In this document: positions 16,023 through 24,117 of the stretch, piece by piece
How positions within the stretch are numbered: the first letter of the stretch is position 1
How the letters are laid out: the number at the start of each line of letters is the position of its first letter
DNA from: Verrucomicrobiota bacterium
GTDB lineage: Bacteria > Verrucomicrobiota > Verrucomicrobiia > Limisphaerales > UBA11358
Assembly: GCA_028872915.1 (NCBI GenBank)
Contig: JAGWNY010000006.1
Coordinates: 1 to 64,000 of the forward strand
Length of the DNA: 64,000 nt
Reading direction: 5' to 3'
Notes under the pieces: model-generated
The model's database searches: none
The model's input: only the letters and a program-made list of their open reading frames with translations
What the model was told of the DNA's origin: nothing
Made by a program: the position numbers and the translations under genes

Positions 16023-17375
16023 TTATTTCCGCGGCAAATAGCGGTGGGGTTGTTTTCCATAAAAGTGCATGTCGGCAAAGTCCAGGAAACGGCGCCAGTC
16101 CTGGGGAAGGATGTCATGCTTGCCGGTATGGGTCTGGAAACCGATGTCGTGCATGACGGGCACGTCGAGGGGCGGCGGGGGGAAACTTTCGAGGACGGAA
16201 GAATTCAAGACGGCGTTGCCGGGGGGCAGGTTGGAGACGACGGTTTCTTCGCCGAAGAGGCGATAGACGGGGCCGGCGGCAATGGCGGCCTCAAATTCGC
16301 CGCGGGGATCGGACCACTGATCGAGGCTGCCGGTGTTCAAATAGAGCGGACGGGGCGCGATGAGGGAAACGAGCATGTGCGAATCCACCGGCATGGAAGG
16401 AATGCGGTTGCTCCATTGGAGAAAATTGGGGCAGAACTGATACGGAAAGGCTTTTGACATGCTGGTGACGGTTTCGCCGTAATTGCGGCGCGAGAGGGAG
16501 GCACCCATTTCACCGGAGGAACTGGCGATGACCAGGGGGAAACGCGAGTCCTGCGCGCCTTCCCACAGGGCGGTCTTTCCGAGGCGGGAATGGCCGAGCA
16601 TGATGACGCGGGCGGGGTCAACGTTGGTATCGGTCAGCAGATAATCCAAAATTCGGCTGGCGCCCCAAGCCCAGGCTGAGATGGCGCCCCAAGCGTCGGG
16701 CACGGCATTGGGAGCTTGGCCGGGCTTGAGAAACAGGGCGCGGACGCCGTATCTCCATCCCGAGCCGTCCGCGAAATCAGGTTCGATATCATTGTAATCC
16801 ACCAAGGCGATGCCGTAACCATCGGCGATGATCTCATTTACAGGCCAGTTGTGGGATTTTCCGCGGACGACTTTGCGGGGTGGCGGAACCAATTTGTCCG
16901 TCTTGCGGTTCCAAGTTGGATAGACGGCGACGAGGGGATCAGGAACGTCGCGGTAATTGGGGTCAAAGGAGAGGCAAAGAAACGTGGGCGCGCGTTCCTT
17001 GTCGGCGGGGGTATAGAGGAGGACGTGGAGAACGACGCGGTTGGTGGAGATGGGGCTGAACAATTCGATGTTGATTTGTTTGCGGATGGCGTGGCCGCCG
17101 AGGGCATGGGTGTCCACGTCCCAAACGCGCGCCACCGCTTTACAGGCCGGGGGACTTTTGCCGTAAATGTATTCCTTATAGAGGCTCAAAATTTCCGGGC
17201 GGCGGAGGGCCAGCCATTGATTGGTGTTGGCGACGCGGCGGCCGTCCGACATGAGGAGGGGATCGGGAAGGGTATAGGTTCCGACCTTGGATTCGTCGTA
17301 GTTGGGATGAAATCTGGCGTGGGCCGGGACAAGGCTTGCAAGAAGGATGGCGGCAAGGAGGGTGATTTTTTTCAT
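16023..17375 (-). CDS. CE15-like 4-O-methyl-glucuronoyl esterase
   Basis: Predicted secreted alpha/beta-hydrolase that cleaves esters of glucuronic acid, as in lignin-carbohydrate cross-links. The start at 17375 (MKKITLLAAILLASLVPAHA) gives a clean signal peptide and 450 residues; the longer track ORF runs into the upstream gene. GHSRLGKTALWEGAQDSRF holds the nucleophile serine in the bacterial CE15 context, SSGEMGASLSRRNYGE follows as in the family, and TGKHDILPQDW near the C-terminus supplies the histidine. It lies 47 bp after the GH79-like gene and 10 bp before the GH2-like gene. This fits joint attack on glucuronic-acid-decorated xylan. Confidence 0.85.
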   Translation of the reverse strand: MKKITLLAAILLASLVPAHARFHPNYDESKVGTYTLPDPLLMSDGRRVANTNQWLALRRPEILSLYKEYIYGKSPPACKAVARVWDVDTHALGGHAIRKQINIELFSPISTNRVVLHVLLYTPADKERAPTFLCLSFDPNYRDVPDPLVAVYPTWNRKTDKLVPPPRKVVRGKSHNWPVNEIIADGYGIALVDYNDIEPDFADGSGWRYGVRALFLKPGQAPNAVPDAWGAISAWAWGASRILDYLLTDTNVDPARVIMLGHSRLGKTALWEGAQDSRFPLVIASSSGEMGASLSRRNYGETVTSMSKAFPYQFCPNFLQWSNRIPSMPVDSHMLVSLIAPRPLYLNTGSLDQWSDPRGEFEAAIAAGPVYRLFGEETVVSNLPPGNAVLNSSVLESFPPPPLDVPVMHDIGFQTHTGKHDILPQDWRRFLDFADMHFYGKQPHRYLPRK

Positions 17376-17422
17376 AGTAGTGCAGAACCTTTTTGACAGA
17401 CGGATGCGAGGGGCGGGTGGTT

Positions 17423-18970
17423 TCAGGGGTGAACCGGTTTTGAAGGGATGAGCTTGACAATGGCCGCGCTGGACGGGGGCATGGCGATAAAGATGGGAAC
17501 GGACGCGCGCTGGGACGGAATGGGCAGAGGGCGCCAGGAACCGTTCCATTTGCCGCGGTTTGAAATGGCAGAATTGCCCAAGGTTTCTCCCGACGTTGCG
17601 GCAACGTTGTTGTCCGGCGCCAAGAGGTAGAGAATTTCGGCCCGCGACCAACGCGCCCGGGGCGTGACGATGGCCAGCCGGCTGCCATGGGCGACCGGGC
17701 CATGGCCCTGGTTGATGAGGGTGACATAGACGGCATCGCGGCCCAAGACGCCGTAGGCGGCAAGATTCAGGTTTGTGTCGAGATTCTGGACGTGAACCGG
17801 AAGGATTTTTCCGTGGCCGCCGAGATCGAACGCCTTGATTCCGTAACCGAGCGGGCGGACGTTAAAGCCATTTTCTGAGGTGAAAAAGGCAGTGTATTTG
17901 GAGGGGCGGAGGGAGTGGCCGGCGGCGACCTTGTCGCCGGTGTGGAAATTCAGGCCCGCTGCGCCGTGGGCGGCCCACCAGTGCATGAAATGGAGGCCCC
18001 AAAGGGCGGCGGCAAAGGTATCGCTGACGCCGGCGGCGCCGCCGTTATAGTAATTATTGACCTCTTCCAGGCGGCAGGGAAGGCCGTTGGAAAGGGCCGC
18101 GGGCACGAAGCTGTCATAGAACGACTGATACACACGTGTGAAGCGGGGGGACAACATGCGATCAATACCAATGGCCGGAGAGGGGACCTTGTTGCCGGCA
18201 CCGCCGGGGTAAAGATGTTCGGTAATCAGGGTGACATGATCGGGCCGTCCAAAATCGCGCATGAAGTCCACCGCCCATTTGCCGTTTTTATGGACGCTTG
18301 GGCCGCAAAATTCGGCGTTTGGGGCGGCCGCAACGATGGCGTTTTCAAATGACTTCCAATTGGCGGCATAGAGCGAGTAAGGATAATTTTCGCGGCGGAC
18401 GGTTGGAGGGCCGCCCGCGGCCGGGGCGTTGGTGACGGCGATTTTGTAGGCGCTTGGCTCCTGGCCGATGGAGAAGCAGGCCATTTGGGCGGCATAACGG
18501 TCCATGATGTATTTGGCGGTCTGGGCATCGGCGGAAGGGTTGCCGCCCAGAAGGCGGAGGCAATAAATGACCTTCACATTGGCGGCTTTGGCAAAGGCAA
18601 AGAGGCTGTCCAAATCGGCGCGGTCGGGGAGATGATTGGCGTCGCGATCGGAGCTGTTGCCGCCAATGCGCAGGCTCCGAATGCCGAGGGTGCGGAAGAG
18701 GTTGAGGAGGGGTTTATTGCCGGGCCGGAAATAGCGGAGGCCATTGGCGTCCGGGAGCAGTTGACTGGCTTCAAAGCTCAAACCGATGAAGTCCCGCGGG
18801 AGCGAGGCGCCGGGATGGGCGGTATCCACGCGCACGACGACCGTTTGCGAGAGAGCGGCGGATTGGGGGCGTTGCGGCTCGGAAGGCGATGCCGCAGCGG
18901 CGGCTGGAGGGCGGAAAAGAGCAGGAAGGGACGCCAAGGCAATGAATGTGAACACCCCGTGACATTTCAT
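17423..18970 (-). CDS. GH79-like beta-glucuronidase/heparanase-family hydrolase
   Basis: Predicted exported glycosidase acting on glucuronic acid linkages, 515 residues from the ATG at 18970 (MKCHGVFTFIALASLPALF, signal peptide). GAGG lies about 9 nt upstream of this ATG, so I prefer it to the track start at 19012. The family N-terminus is clear: LPRDFIGLSFEASQLLPDAN and LGIRSLRIGGNSSDR. IGQEPSAYKI is the likely acid/base glutamate region and RLEEVNNYYNGG the likely nucleophile region. A C-terminal beta domain follows. It is the promoter-proximal gene of the operon that continues into the CE15-like, GH2-like and oxidoreductase genes. Confidence 0.85.
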   Translation of the reverse strand: MKCHGVFTFIALASLPALFRPPAAAAASPSEPQRPQSAALSQTVVVRVDTAHPGASLPRDFIGLSFEASQLLPDANGLRYFRPGNKPLLNLFRTLGIRSLRIGGNSSDRDANHLPDRADLDSLFAFAKAANVKVIYCLRLLGGNPSADAQTAKYIMDRYAAQMACFSIGQEPSAYKIAVTNAPAAGGPPTVRRENYPYSLYAANWKSFENAIVAAAPNAEFCGPSVHKNGKWAVDFMRDFGRPDHVTLITEHLYPGGAGNKVPSPAIGIDRMLSPRFTRVYQSFYDSFVPAALSNGLPCRLEEVNNYYNGGAAGVSDTFAAALWGLHFMHWWAAHGAAGLNFHTGDKVAAGHSLRPSKYTAFFTSENGFNVRPLGYGIKAFDLGGHGKILPVHVQNLDTNLNLAAYGVLGRDAVYVTLINQGHGPVAHGSRLAIVTPRARWSRAEILYLLAPDNNVAATSGETLGNSAISNRGKWNGSWRPLPIPSQRASVPIFIAMPPSSAAIVKLIPSKPVHP

Positions 18971-19037
18971 ATAGAAGGGCCTCATTTGAGCGGATACGGC
19001 GCCGGGGCGCAAACATTTTTATGGCAAAGAAAATAAC

Positions 19038-19052
19038 CGGATAGAATATCCG
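19038..19052. promoter_or_regulatory. Palindrome in divergent promoter region
   Basis: CGGATA-GAA-TATCCG is a perfect 6-bp inverted repeat with a 3-base centre, 68 bp upstream of the GH79-like start and 73 bp upstream of the histidine kinase ATG. Its size and place suit a regulator operator for the carbohydrate operon, the kinase gene, or both. No regulator gene sits next to it. Confidence 0.4.
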
Positions 19053-19080
19053 TTCAAAAGCTCCGGTTTTGGCAGGCAAA

Positions 19081-19108
19081 TTGCTATCGTAACGATTTGT
19101 AGTATATT
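19081..19108 (+). promoter_or_regulatory. Candidate sigma70-type promoter of the histidine kinase gene
   Basis: TTGCTA (19081-19086) and TATATT (19103-19108) are separated by 16 bp and end 16 bp before the ATG. The spacer contains the palindrome ATCGTAACGAT (19085-19095), which could bind a regulator over the promoter. The match is by eye only. Confidence 0.4.
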
Positions 19109-19124
19109 ACCGATAAATCTTAAG

Positions 19125-21932
19125 ATGCGAGGCGTCCGTACAACCGGGATAGCTTTGTTTGTTGTTCCAACGATTCTGTGTCACGGAGTGGGAACGAATG
19201 CGTTGTCTTTTGGCCCGCTGAACCCGCGTCCCCTTTTGATCGGCCAACCTGTGAGCCGGGAGGACGCAGGGGAATGGGTCACGGTCGAAGGCACGGTGAC
19301 GTTTCTTTCGCGGGAGGGGCGGAGGACGTATCTCGAGGTGAGGTCCGAATCTGGAAGCATGCCGGTGGAAGTGGCTCACGGCGCGGGCTTTCTGACTGGT
19401 TTGATGCTGGACGGCCGGGTGCGGGTGAAGGCCGTGTGCGAGCCTGTGTACAACGCGGTGGAGCAGCAATGGGTGGGCAGCCTTGCGGCGACGAACGTGA
19501 ATGATTTCACACTGCTTCAAGTTCCCGAAGAAACGTGGCGGCGGATACCGCTCATGGCGATTGACAAGGTGAAGCCGGCTGAACATCCGGCGGACTTTCA
19601 TCTGGTGGGGCGGGTGGAATCGGTGGAACTCAGACGATCATTTGTGCTTTCGGATGGGACGAATGAGATAACGGTGGGATTCCAGAGGGCATCGGAAGAC
19701 ATGGACGGGCAGCAGATTGAGGCATTGTGCGGATGGCAGATCAAAAAAGGCGCGAGGAAATTGGAGTGCGGGCTGTGGCGTCCTTACGCATCGCCGCAGA
19801 GTCCGGCGGCACTGCCGGTATTGACGAGCGCGGCGCAGATACGGTGGTTGCAGCCAAGCGAGGCGGAGCGGAAATATCCGGTGAGGATCCATGGAGTCAT
19901 CACGTATAAGTCATCGGATGGCAAGGCGAATATTCAGGATGGGACGGGAGGTCTATTGCTGGCGCATCTTGGCCCGACTTCAATGGAGAATGTCACGGCC
20001 GGCGACTATTGCGAAGTGGACGGGACGACGGAGCGCGGCGAATTTTCACCAGTCGTGCGACCCAGGAAGATAAGGGTGCTGGGCAAGGGACAATTCCCCG
20101 AGGCGGTATTGGCGGATTGGGACCAATTGATTAGCGGAGGTTTGGACGCTGAATGGGTACAGATTGACGGGGCGGTTTTATCCGCGGGGCACAACAAGTT
20201 GAAGATACACGTGCAAGGCGGCTCGGTGGAGTGCTACATCCGTGGCAACAATCCTTATTATTATCCGGGCGCCATTTTGCACGTACGGGGTGTGGTTTTG
20301 GTTGCACATCACCGGGACGGTCGAATTTCCGGGGTGACGGTGAATGTGCCGGGGCAACAGTTTGTGGCGGTGGAAATGAGACGGCCGCGGGGTGTTTTTT
20401 CGATTCCGATGACGCATATTGGGGATTTGTTCCGGTACAAGCCCGACCAGGGAAGCGAGGAGCTGGTGAGAGTCCGCGGGCAGGTGATTCACGCAGGGTA
20501 TGAGGAGTGTTATCTGATGGATGGGGCAAGCGGGATGCGTGTGGTTACGACCAAGGCGCTTCACGCGGAGCCGGGGGACATCGTTGAGGTGGTGGGGTTT
20601 CCAGTGATAAAGAATCCATTTGGCCAGCCAACGGTGACTCTCCAGGCGGCATTTATACAAGACGCGGGTCATGCAACGCTGGGGGCGCCGGTCGCAGTGA
20701 CGGCGGACGCCCTGCTCAATCCGGCGCATAACGATACGCTGATTCGGGTGAGCGGGCGATTGCTAAATATAAGTTCCTTTCCCAACGTGCAACTTTTGAA
20801 ATTGCAAACCGGGTCGCTGGTGTACCAGGCGCGGCTGGACTCAGGCAAGACGCCGCAGTTTCTTCCAGGCAGCATCCTGGACCTGACCGGGGTCTATGCC
20901 GCCGGGTCCAATCCATCCATTCCGTTTCAACTTCTGATCAATTCGTCCAATGACATTCATCTACTGGCCCCGCCCTCGTGGTGGACGCAGCAGCGGGCGA
21001 TGGGGACAGTGATAGGGATGGGGGGATTGATCGTGCTGGCGGTTGTGTGGATTGCGGTATTGCGGCGGGAGGTGAAGAAACGCACCATTGAATTGTCCGC
21101 GGCGAACCACGTTTTGACCAGTGAGATGGCCGAGCAGCGGCGGACGGAAGTCGAGCTAGTGCAAACGCGGTCGGAACGGCTGCTGGAACAGGAGCGCGCC
21201 CGGATTGCCCGCGACCTGCACGAGGAATTGGGCAGCCGCGTGGCGCGGCTGGTACTGCTCAATGACTGGGCGGTAAAAGGTCCCGCCTCGCCGGAAGCTG
21301 TTACGGACCACGCGCGCGAAATTTCGGCGGCGGCGCGGCAGATGATTCAATCGCTGGATGAAACAATCTGGGCGATCCAACCGGGCCATGACACCCTGCC
21401 CCACCTGTTCAATTACGCCGGCGAATTTGCCACGGAATTCCTAAAGCTTTCGGGGGTGCGCCACCGCCTGGATTTTCCGGATTATTTGCCCGCCCGCGCG
21501 GTTAGCGCGGAAACCCAGGACAGCGTCTTTCTGGCCCTCAAGCAGGCGCTCAAGAACGCCGTCCGCTATGGCCACGCCACCGAGGTGCGGCTGACTGCCT
21601 CCCTGGCGGAGGAATCGGCAACACTCACCATTCAGGACAATGGCCGAAGGCGGGAACAGGATCCGGCCACGCTATCCGCGGACATTTTGGCAAGCGCGCG
21701 CGCGCGGCTCGAAGAGGCTGGCGGGCGGCTGGACGTGGAAAGCATCGTTGACAATGGAACGCGGGTGAGCCTGACGTTTCCATTGATTGCGTGCAAGGAT
21801 CCATCGAACGGCACGAATGGATCGAGCGGCTCGAGCGGCTCGAATGGATCGTCCCACCAACAGACGAATGGAGCGGCCCGGAACGGCGCGGCCAAAAACG
21901 GAAACAACGGAAACGGCCACGCGCATTTGTAA
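19125..21932 (+). CDS. Membrane sensor histidine kinase with large OB-fold-like sensor region
   Basis: Predicted two-component sensor, 935 residues. A signal peptide (MRGVRTTGIALFVVPTILC) precedes about 580 extracytoplasmic residues made of several related beta-rich segments (VRIHGVITYKSSDGKANIQD; VRVRGQVIHAGYEECYLMD; IRVSGRLLNISSFPNVQ) resembling OB folds. A transmembrane helix spans about 628-648 (VIGMGGLIVLAVVWIAVL), then a coiled coil and a HisKA_3 H-box, ARIARDLHEELGSR, with H699 as phospho-acceptor. ALKNAVRYGHA and LTIQDNGRR are N and G1 boxes of the ATPase domain. The last 40 or so residues are Gly/Ser/Asn-rich. No response regulator is adjacent. It faces the carbohydrate operon, so a sensing role there is possible. 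Confidence 0.88.
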   Translation: MRGVRTTGIALFVVPTILCHGVGTNALSFGPLNPRPLLIGQPVSREDAGEWVTVEGTVTFLSREGRRTYLEVRSESGSMPVEVAHGAGFLTGLMLDGRVRVKAVCEPVYNAVEQQWVGSLAATNVNDFTLLQVPEETWRRIPLMAIDKVKPAEHPADFHLVGRVESVELRRSFVLSDGTNEITVGFQRASEDMDGQQIEALCGWQIKKGARKLECGLWRPYASPQSPAALPVLTSAAQIRWLQPSEAERKYPVRIHGVITYKSSDGKANIQDGTGGLLLAHLGPTSMENVTAGDYCEVDGTTERGEFSPVVRPRKIRVLGKGQFPEAVLADWDQLISGGLDAEWVQIDGAVLSAGHNKLKIHVQGGSVECYIRGNNPYYYPGAILHVRGVVLVAHHRDGRISGVTVNVPGQQFVAVEMRRPRGVFSIPMTHIGDLFRYKPDQGSEELVRVRGQVIHAGYEECYLMDGASGMRVVTTKALHAEPGDIVEVVGFPVIKNPFGQPTVTLQAAFIQDAGHATLGAPVAVTADALLNPAHNDTLIRVSGRLLNISSFPNVQLLKLQTGSLVYQARLDSGKTPQFLPGSILDLTGVYAAGSNPSIPFQLLINSSNDIHLLAPPSWWTQQRAMGTVIGMGGLIVLAVVWIAVLRREVKKRTIELSAANHVLTSEMAEQRRTEVELVQTRSERLLEQERARIARDLHEELGSRVARLVLLNDWAVKGPASPEAVTDHAREISAAARQMIQSLDETIWAIQPGHDTLPHLFNYAGEFATEFLKLSGVRHRLDFPDYLPARAVSAETQDSVFLALKQALKNAVRYGHATEVRLTASLAEESATLTIQDNGRRREQDPATLSADILASARARLEEAGGRLDVESIVDNGTRVSLTFPLIACKDPSNGTNGSSGSSGSNGSSHQQTNGAARNGAAKNGNNGNGHAHL

Positions 21933-21943
21933 GAAGGGCTGGC

Positions 21944-23140
21944 TTACAACTTCTCCGGCTCGCGCATCAATTCGCCGATGCGTTGAAGCAATCGTCCGGC
22001 GGCGCCGCCATCGAGCACGCGATGGTCGAAACTCAACGTGAGATTGGCTTCCATAATGGGAACGAATTGGGCTTTGACAGAATCCCAGTGCGGCTCGTGA
22101 CGCGCCGCGCCCATGCCCAGGACAAGGGTTTGTTCGGGGAGCGGTATGGGCGTGGCCCATTCCAAGCCGAAGGTGCCGAAATTCGTGACTGTGGCGATGG
22201 AGCCGCCGGTGGCGTTGACGGGGAGTTTGCGCTCGCGCGCCAACGCAACGAGTTCATTGTATGGGGCGACGAGGTCGTTGAGGGACTTTTTGTCGGCCTG
22301 GCGAATGACCGGCACGAGGACGCCGTCCTCCGCCTCGACGGCAAAACCGATGTCAATGGCCGATGGATGAACGATTTTGCTGCCGACGAGCCGCCCGGCG
22401 GGGGCGCTGTTTTCGGCCAGGGCCACCGCCAACGCCCGCAAGGCGCACAATGCCGGACCGGGTTTGGGGCGGCTGACTTTGCGGTAGGCAAAGAGCGGAT
22501 CGAGGCAGACGGGCATGCCGACGTGCGCAATCGGGCGGGTCCAACTCCGGCGCATGGCGTCCGCCACCGATACGCGCATGGAAGAAGCGTCGCTGATTTT
22601 TTGCTTTTCGAGAAGGGCGATGAATTTCTCAAAATCCTCGACGGTCACGCGCCCGGCGGCGCCGCTGCCCGCGACTCCAGAAAGATCGGCGGCGTGGAGT
22701 CCCAATTCGGTCATTCGGGCCTTGAGACGCGGCGAGAGATAACTGGCGCCGCGGGCGTTGGCCGGAACGGGCAGGCCGCGCACGGTGGGCTGGACGCGAG
22801 CGTGGCTTCCGCCATTGCCGGCCGGGGTGGCGGGGTGTTCCGCGTCGCCCGATTTTGCGACGGGCGCAACGTCCAGGCCCAGGCGCGCTGCTTCCTGCAG
22901 GCTGGCTTCGATGTGTCCGAGGACGGCGCCGACCGGATAGCTTTGCTGCAAGCGCCCGGTCAAGTCCATGAGGCGTCCGGTGCAAGGGGAGGTAACGGTC
23001 ATGGTGGCCTTGTTGGTCTCGACTTCGATCAGGTTTTGGTCGGCGGCGACTTCCTGGCCCGGTTGAACGAGGTAGGAAACAATGTTGGCCTCGGCGATGG
23101 ATTCGCCGAGTTGCGGCATGATGATGGGGATCAGGGGCAT
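21944..23140 (-). CDS. 2-oxoacid dehydrogenase E2, dihydrolipoamide acyltransferase
   Basis: Core acyltransferase of a pyruvate or branched-chain 2-oxoacid dehydrogenase complex; cytoplasmic. The lipoyl domain is residues 1-78 with the modified lysine K44 in VETNKATMTV. The peripheral-subunit-binding domain is around 135-170 (LSPRLKARMTELGLHAADL; GAAGRVTVEDFEKF). The catalytic domain ends with SFDHRVLDGGAAG, giving H373 and D377. At 398 residues it is a usual single-lipoyl E2. It lies 7 bp after the E1beta gene and is last in the E1alpha-E1beta-E2 operon. No dihydrolipoamide dehydrogenase gene is nearby. Confidence 0.93.
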   Translation of the reverse strand: MPLIPIIMPQLGESIAEANIVSYLVQPGQEVAADQNLIEVETNKATMTVTSPCTGRLMDLTGRLQQSYPVGAVLGHIEASLQEAARLGLDVAPVAKSGDAEHPATPAGNGGSHARVQPTVRGLPVPANARGASYLSPRLKARMTELGLHAADLSGVAGSGAAGRVTVEDFEKFIALLEKQKISDASSMRVSVADAMRRSWTRPIAHVGMPVCLDPLFAYRKVSRPKPGPALCALRALAVALAENSAPAGRLVGSKIVHPSAIDIGFAVEAEDGVLVPVIRQADKKSLNDLVAPYNELVALARERKLPVNATGGSIATVTNFGTFGLEWATPIPLPEQTLVLGMGAARHEPHWDSVKAQFVPIMEANLTLSFDHRVLDGGAAGRLLQRIGELMREPEKL

Positions 23141-23147
23141 GGTCGGA

Positions 23148-24113
23148 TCAATGTCTCAAGAGATTTCTGGCGGCGGCGGCGACGCTTCTGGCTGTCGGCC
23201 GATGGGCAGCCCATAAATTCGGATGGTAGGGCACGGGGGTATCCCTGGCATTGAGGCGTTGAGGGGGCACGTCGAGCAGGTCCAATCCTTCCGCAGCGAC
23301 GCGGGCGATGATTTCGGCGGTAACGCCGCCCCAGGGCCAAGCCTCGCCCAGGCAAAGCAATTTTCCCGTGCGCGCCACCGAGGCGATGACGGTGTCGGTG
23401 TCGAGGGGTTTGACGGAACGGAGGTCCACGATTTCCGTTTCCCATCCTTCGTCGGAAAGTTCGGACGCGGCTTCGAGGGCTTCGTGGACCATCACGCCAT
23501 AGGTGACGACGGTCAAATCGCGGCCTTCGCGGGCGATGCGGGCCTTGCCAATGGGGATGGCTTCGCGCGGAAGTTTTTCGGCCTTGAGATGGTAATAGAG
23601 CAACTTGTGTTCGCAGAAGATGACGGGATCATCGAGGGCAACGGCCTCGATCAACATCGAATAGGCATCTTCAACCGTGGCCGGGGTGAGGACGATGAGG
23701 CCTGGAAAATGGGCATAAACGGCCTCCGGGCACTGGCTGTGGAAGGGGCCGCTGCCCGATGTCGCGCCGAAAGGCAGGCGCACGGTGATGGGGCAGGGAA
23801 CGTTTGTGCGCCAAAAGAGGGTTGCGGCCTGGTTGACAATCTGATTGAAGGCGACGGTGGAAAAGTCGGCGAATTGCATTTCGATGATGGGTCGCATTCC
23901 TTCTATGGCGGCGCCAACGGCAAGGCCGACAATGGCATCCTCGGAAATCGGCGCGTCCAAAACTCGTCCGGGGAACTCGAGGGCGAGGGTCTTGGTGGCT
24001 TTGAAGGCGCCGCCAAAGCGGCCGACGTCCTGTCCATAAATGAAGACGCGCGGATCGTCGCGCAGAACGCGCGCCTGGGCTTCGCGGATGGCTTCCAAAT
24101 AGGTGATGGTCAT
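23148..24113 (-). CDS. 2-oxoacid dehydrogenase E1 component, beta subunit
   Basis: Beta subunit of the thiamine-diphosphate-dependent decarboxylase. The start at 24113 (MTITYLEAIREAQARVLRDD) gives 321 residues, the usual size, and lies 4 bp after the E1alpha stop; the extra 63 residues in the track overlap E1alpha. DPRVFIYGQDVGRFGGAFK, FPGRVLDAPISEDAIVGLAV and MQFADF are family signatures, with the glutamate that activates the cofactor in APISED. LPFGATSGSGPFHSQCPEA and the C-terminal transketolase-like domain complete it. Substrate (pyruvate or branched-chain oxoacid) cannot be settled here. Confidence 0.93.
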   Translation of the reverse strand: MTITYLEAIREAQARVLRDDPRVFIYGQDVGRFGGAFKATKTLALEFPGRVLDAPISEDAIVGLAVGAAIEGMRPIIEMQFADFSTVAFNQIVNQAATLFWRTNVPCPITVRLPFGATSGSGPFHSQCPEAVYAHFPGLIVLTPATVEDAYSMLIEAVALDDPVIFCEHKLLYYHLKAEKLPREAIPIGKARIAREGRDLTVVTYGVMVHEALEAASELSDEGWETEIVDLRSVKPLDTDTVIASVARTGKLLCLGEAWPWGGVTAEIIARVAAEGLDLLDVPPQRLNARDTPVPYHPNLWAAHRPTARSVAAAARNLLRH

Positions 24114-24117
24114 TGCC

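Noticed and set aside
13871-16156. 761-residue plus-strand ORF
   Set aside because: Antisense of the GH2-like gene; Gly/Ala/Asp-rich with no motif.
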